A stretch of 64,000 nucleotides of DNA from Actinomadura rayongensis (GTDB lineage Bacteria; Actinomycetota; Actinomycetes; Streptosporangiales; Streptosporangiaceae). Every line of letters begins with the position of its first letter. The first letter of the stretch is position 1. The notes under the pieces are model-generated. The model saw nothing but the letters and a program-made list of their open reading frames with translations. It was not told the origin of the DNA and did no database searches. Position numbers and translations under genes: made by a program. Below are positions 24,719 to 33,532 of this stretch, piece after piece. The stretch lies in NCBI RefSeq assembly GCF_009831215.1, contig NZ_WUTW01000002.1, positions 1,211,002 to 1,275,001 on the forward strand. The letters run 5' to 3'.

Positions 24719-26656
24719 TTGGAATCTCTGCATCCCGGCGATCCCCGCCAGATCGGCCCCTACCGCCTGGAGGCGCGGCTCGGCGCGGGCGGCATGGGCC
24801 AGGTATTCCTCGGGGTGTCGCCCGGCGCGCGGCGCGTCGCGGTCAAGGTCGTCCGCGCCGAGTACGCCGAGGACGAGCGGTTCCGGCAGCGGTTCGCCCG
24901 CGAGGTCGAGGCGGCGCGGCGCGTCGGCGGGTTCCACACCGCGCAGGTCGTGGACGCCGACCCGGCCGCGACGTCCCCGTGGCTCGTCACCGCGTACATC
25001 CCCGGGCCGTCGCTGCGGGAGGTCGTCGGGGCGCAGGGGCCGTTCGACGCCACCGCCGTCCGGGCGCTCGCGGCCGGGCTCGCGGAGGGGCTGGCGGCGA
25101 TCCACGCGTGCGGGCTCGTCCACCGCGACCTCAAGCCGGGCAACGTGATCATGGCGGCGGACGGGCCGCGCATCATCGACTTCGGGATCGCTCGCGCAAC
25201 CGACGCGACGGTCCTGACCTCGCACAACGTCGTCGTCGGCACCTACGCGTACATGGCGCCCGAGCAGGTGTCCGGCGAGCCCGCCGGGCCGCCCGCCGAC
25301 GTGTTCTCGCTCGGCTGCGTCCTCGCCTACGCGGCGCTCGGGCACGGGCCGTTCGACGCGACGTCCATCCCGGCGATCGTCCACCGCGTCCTGCACGAGG
25401 AGCCCGACCTGTCCGCGCTCCCCGCCGACCTGCGCAACCTCGTCGCGGCGTGCCTGGCCAAGGACCCGGCGCGACGGCCGACCGTGGACACGCTGGTGCA
25501 CGCGCCGCAGAGCATCGTGGCGCCCGCGCCGTCCTTCCTGCCGCCCGGCGACGCCACGTTCGCGAACGCCACCATGAACGTGACGCGCAGCGTGCCCGCG
25601 CCCGCCCCGGCGCGGCGGCGCGCGCTGCTGATCGGCGCCGGGGCCGCCGTCGCGGCGCTCGCGGTCGGCGCTCCGGCGGCCGTCCTGCTGACCCGGGACG
25701 ACGGCGAACCCGCCACGCCGCCGCCCGCCCCGAACCCGACCGGGCTGATCTCGCCCAGCGGCTCACTCACCGGCAGCGGCCTGAAGAACCTCAGCGAGAT
25801 CGCCCTCTCCCCCGACGGCCGGACCGTGGCCGCCGGCGGGACCGACAGCTTCATCACGCTGTGGGACCTCGCGTCCGGCCGCGTCCTGCGCACGATCCAG
25901 CGGGCGGGCTGGGTGAGCGCGCTCGCGTTCAGCCCGGACGGCGCGTCCCTCGCCAGCTCCGCCAGCAACGCCGGAGCCCTGCTCGTCTGGGACGTCGCGA
26001 CCGGCGCGATCAGGGTGAACGTCCGGACGGGCGGCGAGTTCGGCCTGAACGCCGTCGCCTACAGCCCGGACGGCTCGGTGATCGCGGGCGTCAACCCCGG
26101 CGCCCACCTGTTCGATCCCCGCACCGGCCGCGCGATCGCGTCGGCCGGCCTCGGCAACAGCGGCGTGAACGCGGTCGCGTTCAGCCCGAACGGCGCGGTC
26201 GTCGCGGTCGCGGTGGACGGCTACTACGACAAGCCGCCGGGCAACACCGTCCAGCTCTACGACGGCCGGACGCTCCGCAGGCTCCACCAGCTCACCGGGC
26301 ACAAGAAGAACGTCCTCGGCGTGGCGTTCAGCCCGGACGGCAGGATGCTCGCGAGCTGCTCGGCGGACGCGACCGTCCGCTTCTGGGACCCGGCCACCGC
26401 CCGCACGACGCGGATCCTGAAGACCGGGGCCGCCATCGCGCGGGACGTGCGGTTCTCCCCCGACGGGAAGATCCTGTTCGGCGCGTGCTCGGACCGGACC
26501 GTCCGGATGTGGGACGCCGCGACGGGCGCGCTCACCGGCACGCTCGTCGGCAGCGGCCAGGCCGTCGAGCGGATCGTCCTCACCCCCGACGGCCGGACGC
26601 TGGCCGGCGTCGGCTCCACCAAGCCCGACGGCTCCGTCACGCTCTGGAAGGTCTGA
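24719..26656 (+). CDS. Membrane Ser/Thr protein kinase with C-terminal WD40 propeller
   Basis: A 645-aa Hanks-type kinase. The glycine loop GAGGMGQVFLG, VAVKVV lysine, HRDLKPGN catalytic loop, DFGIA and APEQV are all present (kinase about residues 13-270). A Pro-rich linker, one transmembrane helix (ALLIGAGAAVAALAVGAPAAVLL, about 300-325), and seven WD-type repeats (FSPDGxxLASxSxDxTVRFWD) fill the extracellular C-terminus. The frame is open far upstream, so I placed the start at TTG 24719 by alignment with the paralogue's GTG (xxxLxPxDPRQxGPYRLE). It is 1 bp ahead of its paralogue, so the two form an operon. The propeller probably senses or binds an external partner. Confidence 0.88.
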   Translation: MESLHPGDPRQIGPYRLEARLGAGGMGQVFLGVSPGARRVAVKVVRAEYAEDERFRQRFAREVEAARRVGGFHTAQVVDADPAATSPWLVTAYIPGPSLREVVGAQGPFDATAVRALAAGLAEGLAAIHACGLVHRDLKPGNVIMAADGPRIIDFGIARATDATVLTSHNVVVGTYAYMAPEQVSGEPAGPPADVFSLGCVLAYAALGHGPFDATSIPAIVHRVLHEEPDLSALPADLRNLVAACLAKDPARRPTVDTLVHAPQSIVAPAPSFLPPGDATFANATMNVTRSVPAPAPARRRALLIGAGAAVAALAVGAPAAVLLTRDDGEPATPPPAPNPTGLISPSGSLTGSGLKNLSEIALSPDGRTVAAGGTDSFITLWDLASGRVLRTIQRAGWVSALAFSPDGASLASSASNAGALLVWDVATGAIRVNVRTGGEFGLNAVAYSPDGSVIAGVNPGAHLFDPRTGRAIASAGLGNSGVNAVAFSPNGAVVAVAVDGYYDKPPGNTVQLYDGRTLRRLHQLTGHKKNVLGVAFSPDGRMLASCSADATVRFWDPATARTTRILKTGAAIARDVRFSPDGKILFGACSDRTVRMWDAATGALTGTLVGSGQAVERIVLTPDGRTLAGVGSTKPDGSVTLWKV

Positions 26657-26657
26657 C

Positions 26658-28463
26658 GTGCAACCGCTGCGTCCCGACGACCCGCGTCAGGTCGGCCCCT
26701 ACCGGCTGGAGGGGCGGCTCGGCGCCGGGGGCATGGGCGAGGTGTTCCGCGGGGTCTCGCCGAGCGGTCGCGCGGTCGCGGTGAAGATCGTCCGCGCCGA
26801 GTACGCGGCCGATCCGGAGTTCCGGCGGCGGTTCGCGCGCGAGATCGAGGCCGCGCGGCGCGTCGGCGGGTTCCACACCGCGCAGGTCGTGGACGCCGAC
26901 CCGGACGCCGCGTCGCCGTGGCTGGTCACCGCGTACATTCCGGGCCCGTCGCTGCGGCAGGTCGTGCTGCGGCAGGGGCCGCTGGCGCCGGACGCGGTCC
27001 GCGAGCTGGGCGCGGGCCTGGCGGAGGGGCTGGCGGCGATCCACGCGTGCGGGCTCGTCCACCGCGACCTCAAGCCGGGCAACGTGATCATGGGCCCCGA
27101 CGGGCCGCGCATCATCGACTTCGGGATCGCCCGCGCCGCCGACGCCACGGCGCTGACCTCGACCGGCGCGGTCGTCGGGACGTTCTCGTTCATGTCGCCC
27201 GAGCAGGTCCGCGCGGACGCCACCGGCCCGGCGAGCGACGTGTTCTCGCTCGGCTGCGTGCTCGCCTACGCGGCGCTCGGGCGCGGGCCGTTCGACGCGC
27301 CGACGATCCCCGCGATCGTCCGGCGGATCGTCGCCACGCCGCCGGACCTGGCCGGGCTCGCCGATCCGGGGCTGCGGGACGTCGTCGGGCGCTGTCTGGA
27401 GAAGGACCCGCGGCGGCGGCCGTCCGTCCCTGACGTGCTCACCGGGCTCACGACCGGCGTCCCGCGCCGCGTGCCGCGCCGGGCCGTGCTGTTCGGCGGG
27501 GCGGGCGCGGCGGCAGCGGCGGCGGTCGCGGTCCCGGCCGCGCTGCTGTGGCCGGGGGGCCGGCGGAACAACGCCCCGAAGACGCCGCTCACCGTCCCGA
27601 CCGTCGTGACGCTCCCGAGCACGGAGACCACGATGTACGCCCTCGCGTACGCCCCGGACGGCCGGACGCTCGTCGGCGCCGGGTACGGCTCGCTGCTGCG
27701 CTGGGACCTCGCGACCGCGCGGGTCTCGACCCGCGAGGTGGACGACGACGCGACGTACAAGGCGCCGATGGCGCTCAGCCCGGACGGCCGCGTCCTCGCC
27801 ACGGGCGGCGAGGACGGCAATCTCCACCTCCGGGACACCGGAACCGGGCAGATCACCCGGAAAGTCCCGGCGCGGGGCGTGACGGTGCTCGCCTTCGCGC
27901 CGGACGGCCGATCACTCGCCGTCGGCCCTGGCGACGCCCGCCACGAGCTGTGGGTGTGGAACACGGTCACCGGACGGCAGAAGGTCATGACGTCGGGCGG
28001 GAACGCGGTCGCGGTGGCCTTCTCCCCGGACGGCAAGCGTCTCGGCGGCCGGTTGACGTACGGCGAACTCCGGGTGTGGGACGCGGCGGACGGCTCCCGT
28101 ACCGCCGACGCGTCGTCCCGCGGCGACTTCCAGGACTGCCTGGCGTTCAGCCGGGACGGCGAGACCGTCGCGATCTCCAACGGATACGAGGGATCGGTCG
28201 AGGTGCGGAGCGCGTCCGACGGCCGGCTGCGCGCCACGTTCCGGGGCGTTCGGGCCCGCGCGCTGGCGTTCAGCCCGGACGGCGACACGCTCGTCGGTGT
28301 GGACGAGGAGAAGGTGCGGGTCCTGCACGTCCCGACGCGCCGCGTGACCGCGACGTTCCCCGGGGACGGCGACGACTACCACCAGGCGGTCGTCTTCGCG
28401 CCGGACGGGCAGAGCTTCGCCACGGCCGGCGGATCCGGGACGACCCGGTTCTACCGGTTCTGA
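26658..28463 (+). CDS. Membrane Ser/Thr protein kinase with C-terminal beta-propeller (tandem paralogue)
   Basis: A 601-aa GTG-start kinase, nearly identical to the upstream enzyme across the catalytic core (GAGGMGEVF, VAVKIV, AQVVDADP, HRDLKPGNVIM, DFGIARA, SPEQV). One membrane helix (AVLFGGAGAAAAAAVAVPAALLWP) separates it from a propeller of seven FxPDG-type repeats. The propeller sequence differs much more from the paralogue than the kinase does, pointing to divergent sensing with shared output. It follows the first kinase by one base. Its stop is 4 bp from the opposing anti-sigma ATPase. Confidence 0.88.
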   Translation: MQPLRPDDPRQVGPYRLEGRLGAGGMGEVFRGVSPSGRAVAVKIVRAEYAADPEFRRRFAREIEAARRVGGFHTAQVVDADPDAASPWLVTAYIPGPSLRQVVLRQGPLAPDAVRELGAGLAEGLAAIHACGLVHRDLKPGNVIMGPDGPRIIDFGIARAADATALTSTGAVVGTFSFMSPEQVRADATGPASDVFSLGCVLAYAALGRGPFDAPTIPAIVRRIVATPPDLAGLADPGLRDVVGRCLEKDPRRRPSVPDVLTGLTTGVPRRVPRRAVLFGGAGAAAAAAVAVPAALLWPGGRRNNAPKTPLTVPTVVTLPSTETTMYALAYAPDGRTLVGAGYGSLLRWDLATARVSTREVDDDATYKAPMALSPDGRVLATGGEDGNLHLRDTGTGQITRKVPARGVTVLAFAPDGRSLAVGPGDARHELWVWNTVTGRQKVMTSGGNAVAVAFSPDGKRLGGRLTYGELRVWDAADGSRTADASSRGDFQDCLAFSRDGETVAISNGYEGSVEVRSASDGRLRATFRGVRARALAFSPDGDTLVGVDEEKVRVLHVPTRRVTATFPGDGDDYHQAVVFAPDGQSFATAGGSGTTRFYRF

Positions 28464-28467
28464 GGCG

Positions 28468-28986
28468 TCAGGCGGGGAAGGCGCGGGTGGGCGGCACGTC
28501 CCACGACTCGTCGTCCAGGTCGGGCAGGTCGGCGTACTCGGCCACGCCCGCGTGCGCGACCGGCGGCGCCGTCCGGGCGCCCGCTCCGGCCTGGGGCGCG
28601 TCCACCAGGGCCCAGACGGTCGTCGCGCCGTGGTCGTGCCGGACGCCCCAGCGCGCGGCCAGGCTCTCCACGATCCCGAGGCCCCGGCCGCCGAGCGAGG
28701 ACAGCGTGCTCGGCCCGCAGCGCGGCTCGGTGCTCGCGCCGCCGTCGCTGACCGCGACCTCGATCATCCCGTCGCCGCGGCGGCCCCACGAGAGCCGGAT
28801 CTTGCCGGACGGGAGCGGGCGGGCGTGCCGGAGCGCGTTGCTCAGGAGTTCGCTCACGATGAGGTTGGCGTCGTCCACGGCCGACTCGGAGACGCCCGCG
28901 TCGATCAGTTCCGAGCGCAGCCGACGGCGGGCGAGCGCGACGCTGGTCGGCGCGTGCGGAAACAGTGCGACACCCGTCGTCCTCAC
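28468..28986 (-). CDS. Anti-sigma-type ATP-binding protein (HATPase_c_2, RsbW/SpoIIAB-like)
   Basis: About 172 aa. GHKL ATPase motifs: the N box ANLIVSELLSNALRHARP, the G1-like VAVSDGGAS, and the G2 box GGRGLGIVESLAARWGV. The family of short actinobacterial ATPases acts as serine kinases of STAS antagonists or as anti-sigma factors. The N-terminal FPHAPTSVALARRRLRSELI matches the family start, so I use GTG 28986; an in-frame TTG at 29151 would add 55 residues of poor quality. The Pro/Ala tail is typical. No sigma factor is adjacent. A STAS protein occurs at 10723-11103. Confidence 0.82.
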   Translation of the reverse strand: MRTTGVALFPHAPTSVALARRRLRSELIDAGVSESAVDDANLIVSELLSNALRHARPLPSGKIRLSWGRRGDGMIEVAVSDGGASTEPRCGPSTLSSLGGRGLGIVESLAARWGVRHDHGATTVWALVDAPQAGAGARTAPPVAHAGVAEYADLPDLDDESWDVPPTRAFPA

Positions 28987-29367
28987 CTCCCCGTCCCGTC
29001 GGCGTCCCGCCGGGGACTCACCGTCGACCTTCCGATACGACCGAAATGCCCGGAAGCGCTGGCCCGGAAACCCGTTCGGACGGATCCGGGCCGTCCGCCA
29101 CGAGCGAACCGGCCTGGCCGCACGACGTTCACCCCCGGTTGTGACGGTCAACGGAACTCCTCCTCCTACGAGAACCCGTACAAGGTCTATCCAGCGACCG
29201 GCGGATTACTCCTCACGCATGCGTTTCGTCCGTCACACCGCGGCGATACCGCGCTTTTCCGTCGAACGGAACCGGTGGCGCTTTCAAGATCATGTATTGG
29301 GAGCCGTGCCGAAGGGGGAAACCCCGTTCTCGCAGGAGCGTAGAACATCGGTTCCGGCGCGCTTCGT
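28987..29367. other. Intergenic region between HATPase and histidine kinase genes
   Basis: There is no gene here beyond a possible weak N-terminal extension of the ATPase frame (to 29151). The stretch 29020-29300 is AT-richer than the flanks and should hold the ATPase promoter. Just downstream of the histidine kinase stop (minus strand) are two small hairpins, GTTCT/AGAAC (29326-29330, 29342-29346) and GGGG-TTT-CCCC (29315-29325), which could terminate the kinase transcript. Confidence 0.4.
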
Positions 29368-31302
29368 TCAGGGCGCCGCGCGCAGCACCAGACGCATCCG
29401 CGTGCCCCCGCCGGGCCTGGTGTGCGCGGAGATCTCGCCGCCCTGCGCCCGCGTGAGCTGCCGGACGATGTAGAGCCCGAGCCCGATTCCGCCGAAGCGG
29501 CGGCGGTCGCCCGCCTCGCCCTGCACAAAGCGCTCGAACACCCTTTCGAGATCGTCCGGGGGAATGCCGATGCCCTGGTCGTCCACCGTGATCACGACGC
29601 CGCCGGAATCGGTCCGGCGCGCGCCGACCACGACCTCTCCGCCGCCCGGCGAGTACTTGAACGCGTTCTCCAGAATCTGCCCGAGGACGATGTCGGTGGC
29701 CATCGCGTCGCCCAGCACCGGCGGCAGCCCCGGCTCCACCGACAGCGTCAGCCGGTGCTCTGTTTCTCCCGACCAACCAGCACCCGACCGACCTCCCGGT
29801 TCCCCCGACCAACCAGCACCCGACCGACCTCCCGGCTCCCCCGGCCCGGAGAGCGACCGGAAGCCGCCGACGACGCCCGCGAGGACCCGCGTCACGTCGA
29901 ACGGCTCGATCGTGACGCCCAGCTCGCCCGTCCCGGCCCGCGCGCCGAGCAGCAGGTGCTCCACCAGCCGGCCGAGCGACTGCGCCCGCTCGGCGATCGT
30001 CGCGACGGCGGCGCGGCGGTCGGCGTCGGCCAGGTCGTCCCAGCGCCGCACGAGCGTGCTCGCGAACCCCTGGACGACCGTGATCGGCGTCCGCAGCTCG
30101 TGGCTCGTCGTGGCGAGGAACAGGTCCTTGGCCTCCTCCAGCGCCTTGGCCTCGGAGACGTCGCGGAAGTCCACGACCAGCTCGCCCGCGTCCTCGATCT
30201 CCGCCGCGACCGCGCTCAGCCACGTCCCGGACGGCGTCAGGAACGTCCGCGCCTCGCCGGGCGGCGGCGCGTCGAACGGGAGCCGGCCGCCGACCGCGTC
30301 CGCGGCGGGGATGCCGGTCAGCGCGTGCGCCGCCGGGTTCCACTGCCGGACGACCGCGTCCCGGTCCAGCACCGCGATGCCGTCCGCGCTGGCGTCGATC
30401 ACCGCGCGCTCGTGGGCGCGCTGCCGGACGACCTCCGCGTACGCCACCGCGTTCCCCACCGCGACGCCCGCGTGCCCGGCGAGCAGTTCCAGCAGCTCCA
30501 GCTCGGTGTGCCCGACCTTCTTCTCCGAGAACAGCGCGTACAGCGCGCCGTACGGACGGGCCTGGAGGAACGACAGCCCGAGCGCCAGCGAGCTGAGCCC
30601 GGGCAGCTCCGACCAGATCAGCCCCTCGATCCGCTCCTTCTCGGTCGCGAGCATGACGGCCTTCTCCGACCGCAGCAGCTCCCCGACCAGGCTCGTGTCC
30701 AGGTCGGCGGTCGTGCCGCGCATCCGCTCGGGCAGCCCGGACAGGCTGACCAGGCACAGCCGGTCGCCCTCGATCCGGACGAACCCGCCCGCGTCCGCGC
30801 CGGTCAGCTCGATCAGCGCGGCCGTGATCCGGTCCAGGACGACGTCCAGGTTCAGCTCGGTGTTGAGGTCGGCGACGATGTCGCTGAGCCGCCGCACCAG
30901 CCGCGCCCGCTCGGCCATGTGCTGCTGGAGCGCCTCGTCCTCCCCGGCCGGGTGGTAGACCATGACCCAGCCGAGCGGCGCGCCGCCGTCGTCCTTGAGC
31001 AGGCTCGTGTCGATGCGGACGTCGATGAGCTCGCCGTCGCGGCGCCGCCGCCGCGTCGCGATCGAGATCCGGCCGCGCCGGGTGAGCAGCCGCTCCAGCA
31101 CCGCGTTGTGCTCGGCGCTCAGCTCGCGCGGGACGATCGGCGGCACCCGTCCCATGACCTCCTCGGCCGTGAAGCCGAACATCCGCTCCGCCGCCGGGTT
31201 CCAGACCGTCACGCGGGACCGCCCGTCGACCGCCACCAGGGCGTCGGCGGCGCTCTGGATGACGGCGCGCGCGATCGGGTCGTGGGGCAGCACGCCTGTC
31301 AT
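29368..31302 (-). CDS. Orphan sensor histidine kinase (PAS-GAF-PAS-HisKA-HATPase)
   Basis: A 644-aa soluble kinase starting at ATG 31302. The first PAS domain (about 5-115) has ALVAVDGRSRVTVWNPAAERMFGFTAEEVMGR. A GAF domain (about 130-290) has ALIELTGADAGGFVRI and GLSFLQARPYGALYALFSEKK. The second PAS domain (about 300-390) has DGIAVLDRDAVVRQWNPAAHALTGI. The HisKA phosphoacceptor is TTSHELRTPITVVQGF. The HATPase has the N box ENAFKYSP, G1 DDQGIGIP and G2 GGIGLGLYIV. A 12-residue unit GEPGGRSGAGWS is duplicated between the HisKA and HATPase domains (see repeat 29769-29842). No response regulator is adjacent, so the partner is elsewhere. No membrane segment is visible, so the cue is probably cytosolic. 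Confidence 0.9.
   Translation of the reverse strand: MTGVLPHDPIARAVIQSAADALVAVDGRSRVTVWNPAAERMFGFTAEEVMGRVPPIVPRELSAEHNAVLERLLTRRGRISIATRRRRRDGELIDVRIDTSLLKDDGGAPLGWVMVYHPAGEDEALQQHMAERARLVRRLSDIVADLNTELNLDVVLDRITAALIELTGADAGGFVRIEGDRLCLVSLSGLPERMRGTTADLDTSLVGELLRSEKAVMLATEKERIEGLIWSELPGLSSLALGLSFLQARPYGALYALFSEKKVGHTELELLELLAGHAGVAVGNAVAYAEVVRQRAHERAVIDASADGIAVLDRDAVVRQWNPAAHALTGIPAADAVGGRLPFDAPPPGEARTFLTPSGTWLSAVAAEIEDAGELVVDFRDVSEAKALEEAKDLFLATTSHELRTPITVVQGFASTLVRRWDDLADADRRAAVATIAERAQSLGRLVEHLLLGARAGTGELGVTIEPFDVTRVLAGVVGGFRSLSGPGEPGGRSGAGWSGEPGGRSGAGWSGETEHRLTLSVEPGLPPVLGDAMATDIVLGQILENAFKYSPGGGEVVVGARRTDSGGVVITVDDQGIGIPPDDLERVFERFVQGEAGDRRRFGGIGLGLYIVRQLTRAQGGEISAHTRPGGGTRMRLVLRAAP
29769..29842. 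repeat. 36-bp in-frame tandem repeat inside the histidine kinase
   Basis: Two near-perfect 36-bp units (the second GACCAACCAGCACCC starts at 29807, exactly 36 bp after the first at 29771) encode the duplicated peptide GEPGGRSGAGWS, followed by a partial third start (GET). As the length is a multiple of three, the copy number can change without a frameshift. Confidence 0.85.
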
Positions 31303-31392
31303 GGTGCCACCGCGTCCCGTGGGAGCGCGGGGCAACCGGCGACGAAAGGTTTCCACGTCAGCGCGGGTGCACCCGGTGGAACGCGCCATCGC

Positions 31393-32715
31393 CTACCGGC
31401 GCGCGCGTCCCGCCGCGAGCGCGGCGAGGCCCGCCACGGCGAACGACAGCAGCGACGCGCTCATCCAGCTCTGCGGCGTGAAGTGCAGCCAGGACTGGAC
31501 GTGCGTCCAGCCGCGCGCCCACCAGCCGACGCCGCCCGGGTAGACGAGCTGGTACACCGCGAACCCGGCCGCCCACGCGACGATCATCGACCAGCGGGCG
31601 GGGGCGGCGCGTCCGGTGTCCCAGCCGCGCCGGCCCGCGCCGAGGAAGAAGTCGGCGGCGAGCACGCCGAGCAGCGGGACGAACACCGACCCGATCAGCG
31701 ACAGGAAGCTCTGGTAGTCGCCGATGTCGAACACGAGCGCGAGCACGGTGATCCCGGTGCCGAGCGCGACGGACAGGACGCGGCGGTCCGCGCGCGGCAC
31801 GAGGTTCTGGATCGACACGGCCGTCGAGTAGACGTTCGCGAACGACTGGTCCGCCTCGCGCAGCACGAACACCGCGAAGAACGCGACGCCCAGGCTGACG
31901 TTGAGGAACGGGTCGAACACCTTGGTCGAGTCGCCCGCGACGAGCGCCAGCGCCAGCAGCCCGAGCACGTAGGCGAAGATCTGCGTCACCGAGTAGCCGA
32001 CGGCCGCCGCGCCGAACGCCGCGCGGGACGTGCGCGAGTGGCGGGTGTAGTCGGCGGCGACGGGCACCCAGGAGATCGAGACGGCGAGGGCCGCGTCGGC
32101 GCCCGTCCAGAACCCGCCCCAGGAGCCGTGGTTCAGGTCGGGCAGCGGCTCGCGCAGGAGCTGCACGTAGAAGTAGACGAGCGCGATGAGCACCGCCGCC
32201 GTGACGTACCGGCGCAGCAGCCGCACCGAGCCGAGCGGACGGATCGTCAGCGCGGTCGTCAGCACGCCCGCCGCGACCACGAAGGCCCAGCGCGGGACGT
32301 CGTCCCACAGCGCCCGCGCGGCGTCGGCGATGACGATCAGCTCGAACGTCCCCCAGCCGACGAGCTGCGCGATGTTCAGCACGGTCGGGACGTAGGACAG
32401 CCGCGCCCCGAACAGCCCGCGCAGCAGCACCATCGCGGGCTGCCCGGTCTTCGCGCCGGGCGCGGCGGCCAGGCCCAGCATGAGCCCGCCGAGCGCGGTG
32501 CCGACCGCCATCGCGACGATGCCCGCGAGGATCGGCAGGGTCGGCCGGCCCGCCTCGTCGGGGGCGAGCACCGTGTAGGCGCCCGAGAACGCGAACAGGC
32601 TGACGCCGAGGTTGGCCCAGAAGGCGCTCTGGTCCCAGAAGCCGAGGACTTTCGGCGCCGGTTCGTCCAGCGTGTACGGGACCTCGTCGGCTCGCGTCTC
32701 GACGGCGGATGACAC
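31393..32715 (-). CDS. cytX: Hydroxymethylpyrimidine transporter CytX (NCS1 family)
   Basis: A 440-aa permease with about 12 helices, NCS1-type. The N-terminus has GFWDQSAFWANLGVSLFAFSGAYTVL, then TGQPAMVLLRGLFGARLSYVPTVLNIAQLVGWGTFELIVIADAA, and SISWVPVAADYTRHSR in the sixth to seventh helix region. These match the thiamin-linked CytX subgroup. The decisive evidence is the TPP riboswitch immediately upstream (32723-32814 on the same strand), which identifies a thiamin-pathway transporter, most likely for the HMP pyrimidine precursor. Expression should fall when thiamin pyrophosphate is plentiful. A damaged tenA salvage gene lies at 49387-49997. Confidence 0.9.
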   Translation of the reverse strand: MSSAVETRADEVPYTLDEPAPKVLGFWDQSAFWANLGVSLFAFSGAYTVLAPDEAGRPTLPILAGIVAMAVGTALGGLMLGLAAAPGAKTGQPAMVLLRGLFGARLSYVPTVLNIAQLVGWGTFELIVIADAARALWDDVPRWAFVVAAGVLTTALTIRPLGSVRLLRRYVTAAVLIALVYFYVQLLREPLPDLNHGSWGGFWTGADAALAVSISWVPVAADYTRHSRTSRAAFGAAAVGYSVTQIFAYVLGLLALALVAGDSTKVFDPFLNVSLGVAFFAVFVLREADQSFANVYSTAVSIQNLVPRADRRVLSVALGTGITVLALVFDIGDYQSFLSLIGSVFVPLLGVLAADFFLGAGRRGWDTGRAAPARWSMIVAWAAGFAVYQLVYPGGVGWWARGWTHVQSWLHFTPQSWMSASLLSFAVAGLAALAAGRARR

Positions 32716-32722
32716 GGGGGCA

Positions 32723-32814
32723 CGCTCCCTACGCCGGCATTACCCGGACAGGTTCCAGCGGTCGGCGACACCGTCTCGTCGCCCTCTCAGCCTGGTATGG
32801 CCCAAGCTCCCGCG
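32723..32814 (-). promoter_or_regulatory. TPP riboswitch (THI element)
   Basis: On the minus strand the conserved thi-box strings occur in order: CGGGAGC, CCAGGCTGAGAGGG, ACCGCTGGAACCTG, then CCGGGTAATGCCGGCGTAGGGA, with CGC/GCG closing P1. The element ends about 8 nt before the ATG of cytX at 32715, so it probably works by masking the ribosome site (AGGGAGCG lies within the 3' strand). Confidence 0.95.
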
Positions 32815-32944
32815 AATACGGTCAACCAGCATCGTACCGCTCCAAAACTCCCGGCGCCTGAAATGGTGCGCGCGGTGCGGGACATTCCCCGGTCGTCCGG
32901 CCCCCGCGCCCCTGCCCGGGCGCACGTCGAGAGGAGACGACGGC

Positions 32945-33532
32945 TTGCGCGAACCCCCTACGGACCGTCCGCCCGACCCGGCCCGCGAAGCCCGGTTCGG
33001 AGCGCTGTACGACGCGCACTTCGCCCACGTCACCGGCTATGTGCGGCGGCGCGCCGACGATCCGCACGACGCGGCCGACGTCATCGCCGAGACGTTCCTG
33101 GTGGCGTGGCGGCGGCTCGACGACGTCCCGTCCGGCGACCCGGCGCGGTTCTGGCTGTACGGCGTCGCCCGGCGCGCCCTCGCCAACCAGCGGCGGGGCG
33201 AGCGCCGGCGCCGCGATCTGACCGCGCGGGCCGCCGCGCGCCTCGGCCGGGACCTGGCCACCGCCCGGCCCGCCGACACAGCGCCGCCGGAGCTCACGGC
33301 CGCGTTCCGCGCGCTGCGCGCCGACGACCGGGAACTGCTCGGCCTCGTCGCCTGGGAGGGGCTGGACGCGGGCGAGATCGCCGTCGTCCTCGGCATCTCC
33401 CGCAACGCGGTCCGCATCCGCCTGCACCGGGCGCGCCGCCGCATGACGCATGAACTGGAGCGGCGCGGGCTGGGCGCCGCCCTTCCGGACGCGGCCCGCG
33501 TCCGGGCGAACCCGATGGAGGGGAACCCATGA
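32945..33532 (+). CDS. ECF-type RNA polymerase sigma factor
   Basis: A 195-aa sigma-70 family protein. Region 2 is RFGALYDAHFAHVTGYVRRRADDPHDAADVIAETFLVAWRRLDDVP. Region 4 is ALRADDRELLGLVAWEGLDAGEIAVVLGISRNAVRIRLHRARRRM. There is no extended C-terminal domain. The start is TTG 32945, set by a good ribosome site (GAGAGGAG at 32929-32936). The ATG of the next gene overlaps its stop (ATGA), which couples it to a membrane protein that is likely its anti-sigma partner. The target promoter cannot be identified from this window. Confidence 0.9.
   Translation: MREPPTDRPPDPAREARFGALYDAHFAHVTGYVRRRADDPHDAADVIAETFLVAWRRLDDVPSGDPARFWLYGVARRALANQRRGERRRRDLTARAAARLGRDLATARPADTAPPELTAAFRALRADDRELLGLVAWEGLDAGEIAVVLGISRNAVRIRLHRARRRMTHELERRGLGAALPDAARVRANPMEGNP

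Noticed and set aside
29422..32712. A 1096-aa plus-strand frame spanning the histidine kinase and cytX genes
   Set aside because: It is Arg/Gln/Asp-rich, the mirror of two real minus-strand genes, and has no domain.
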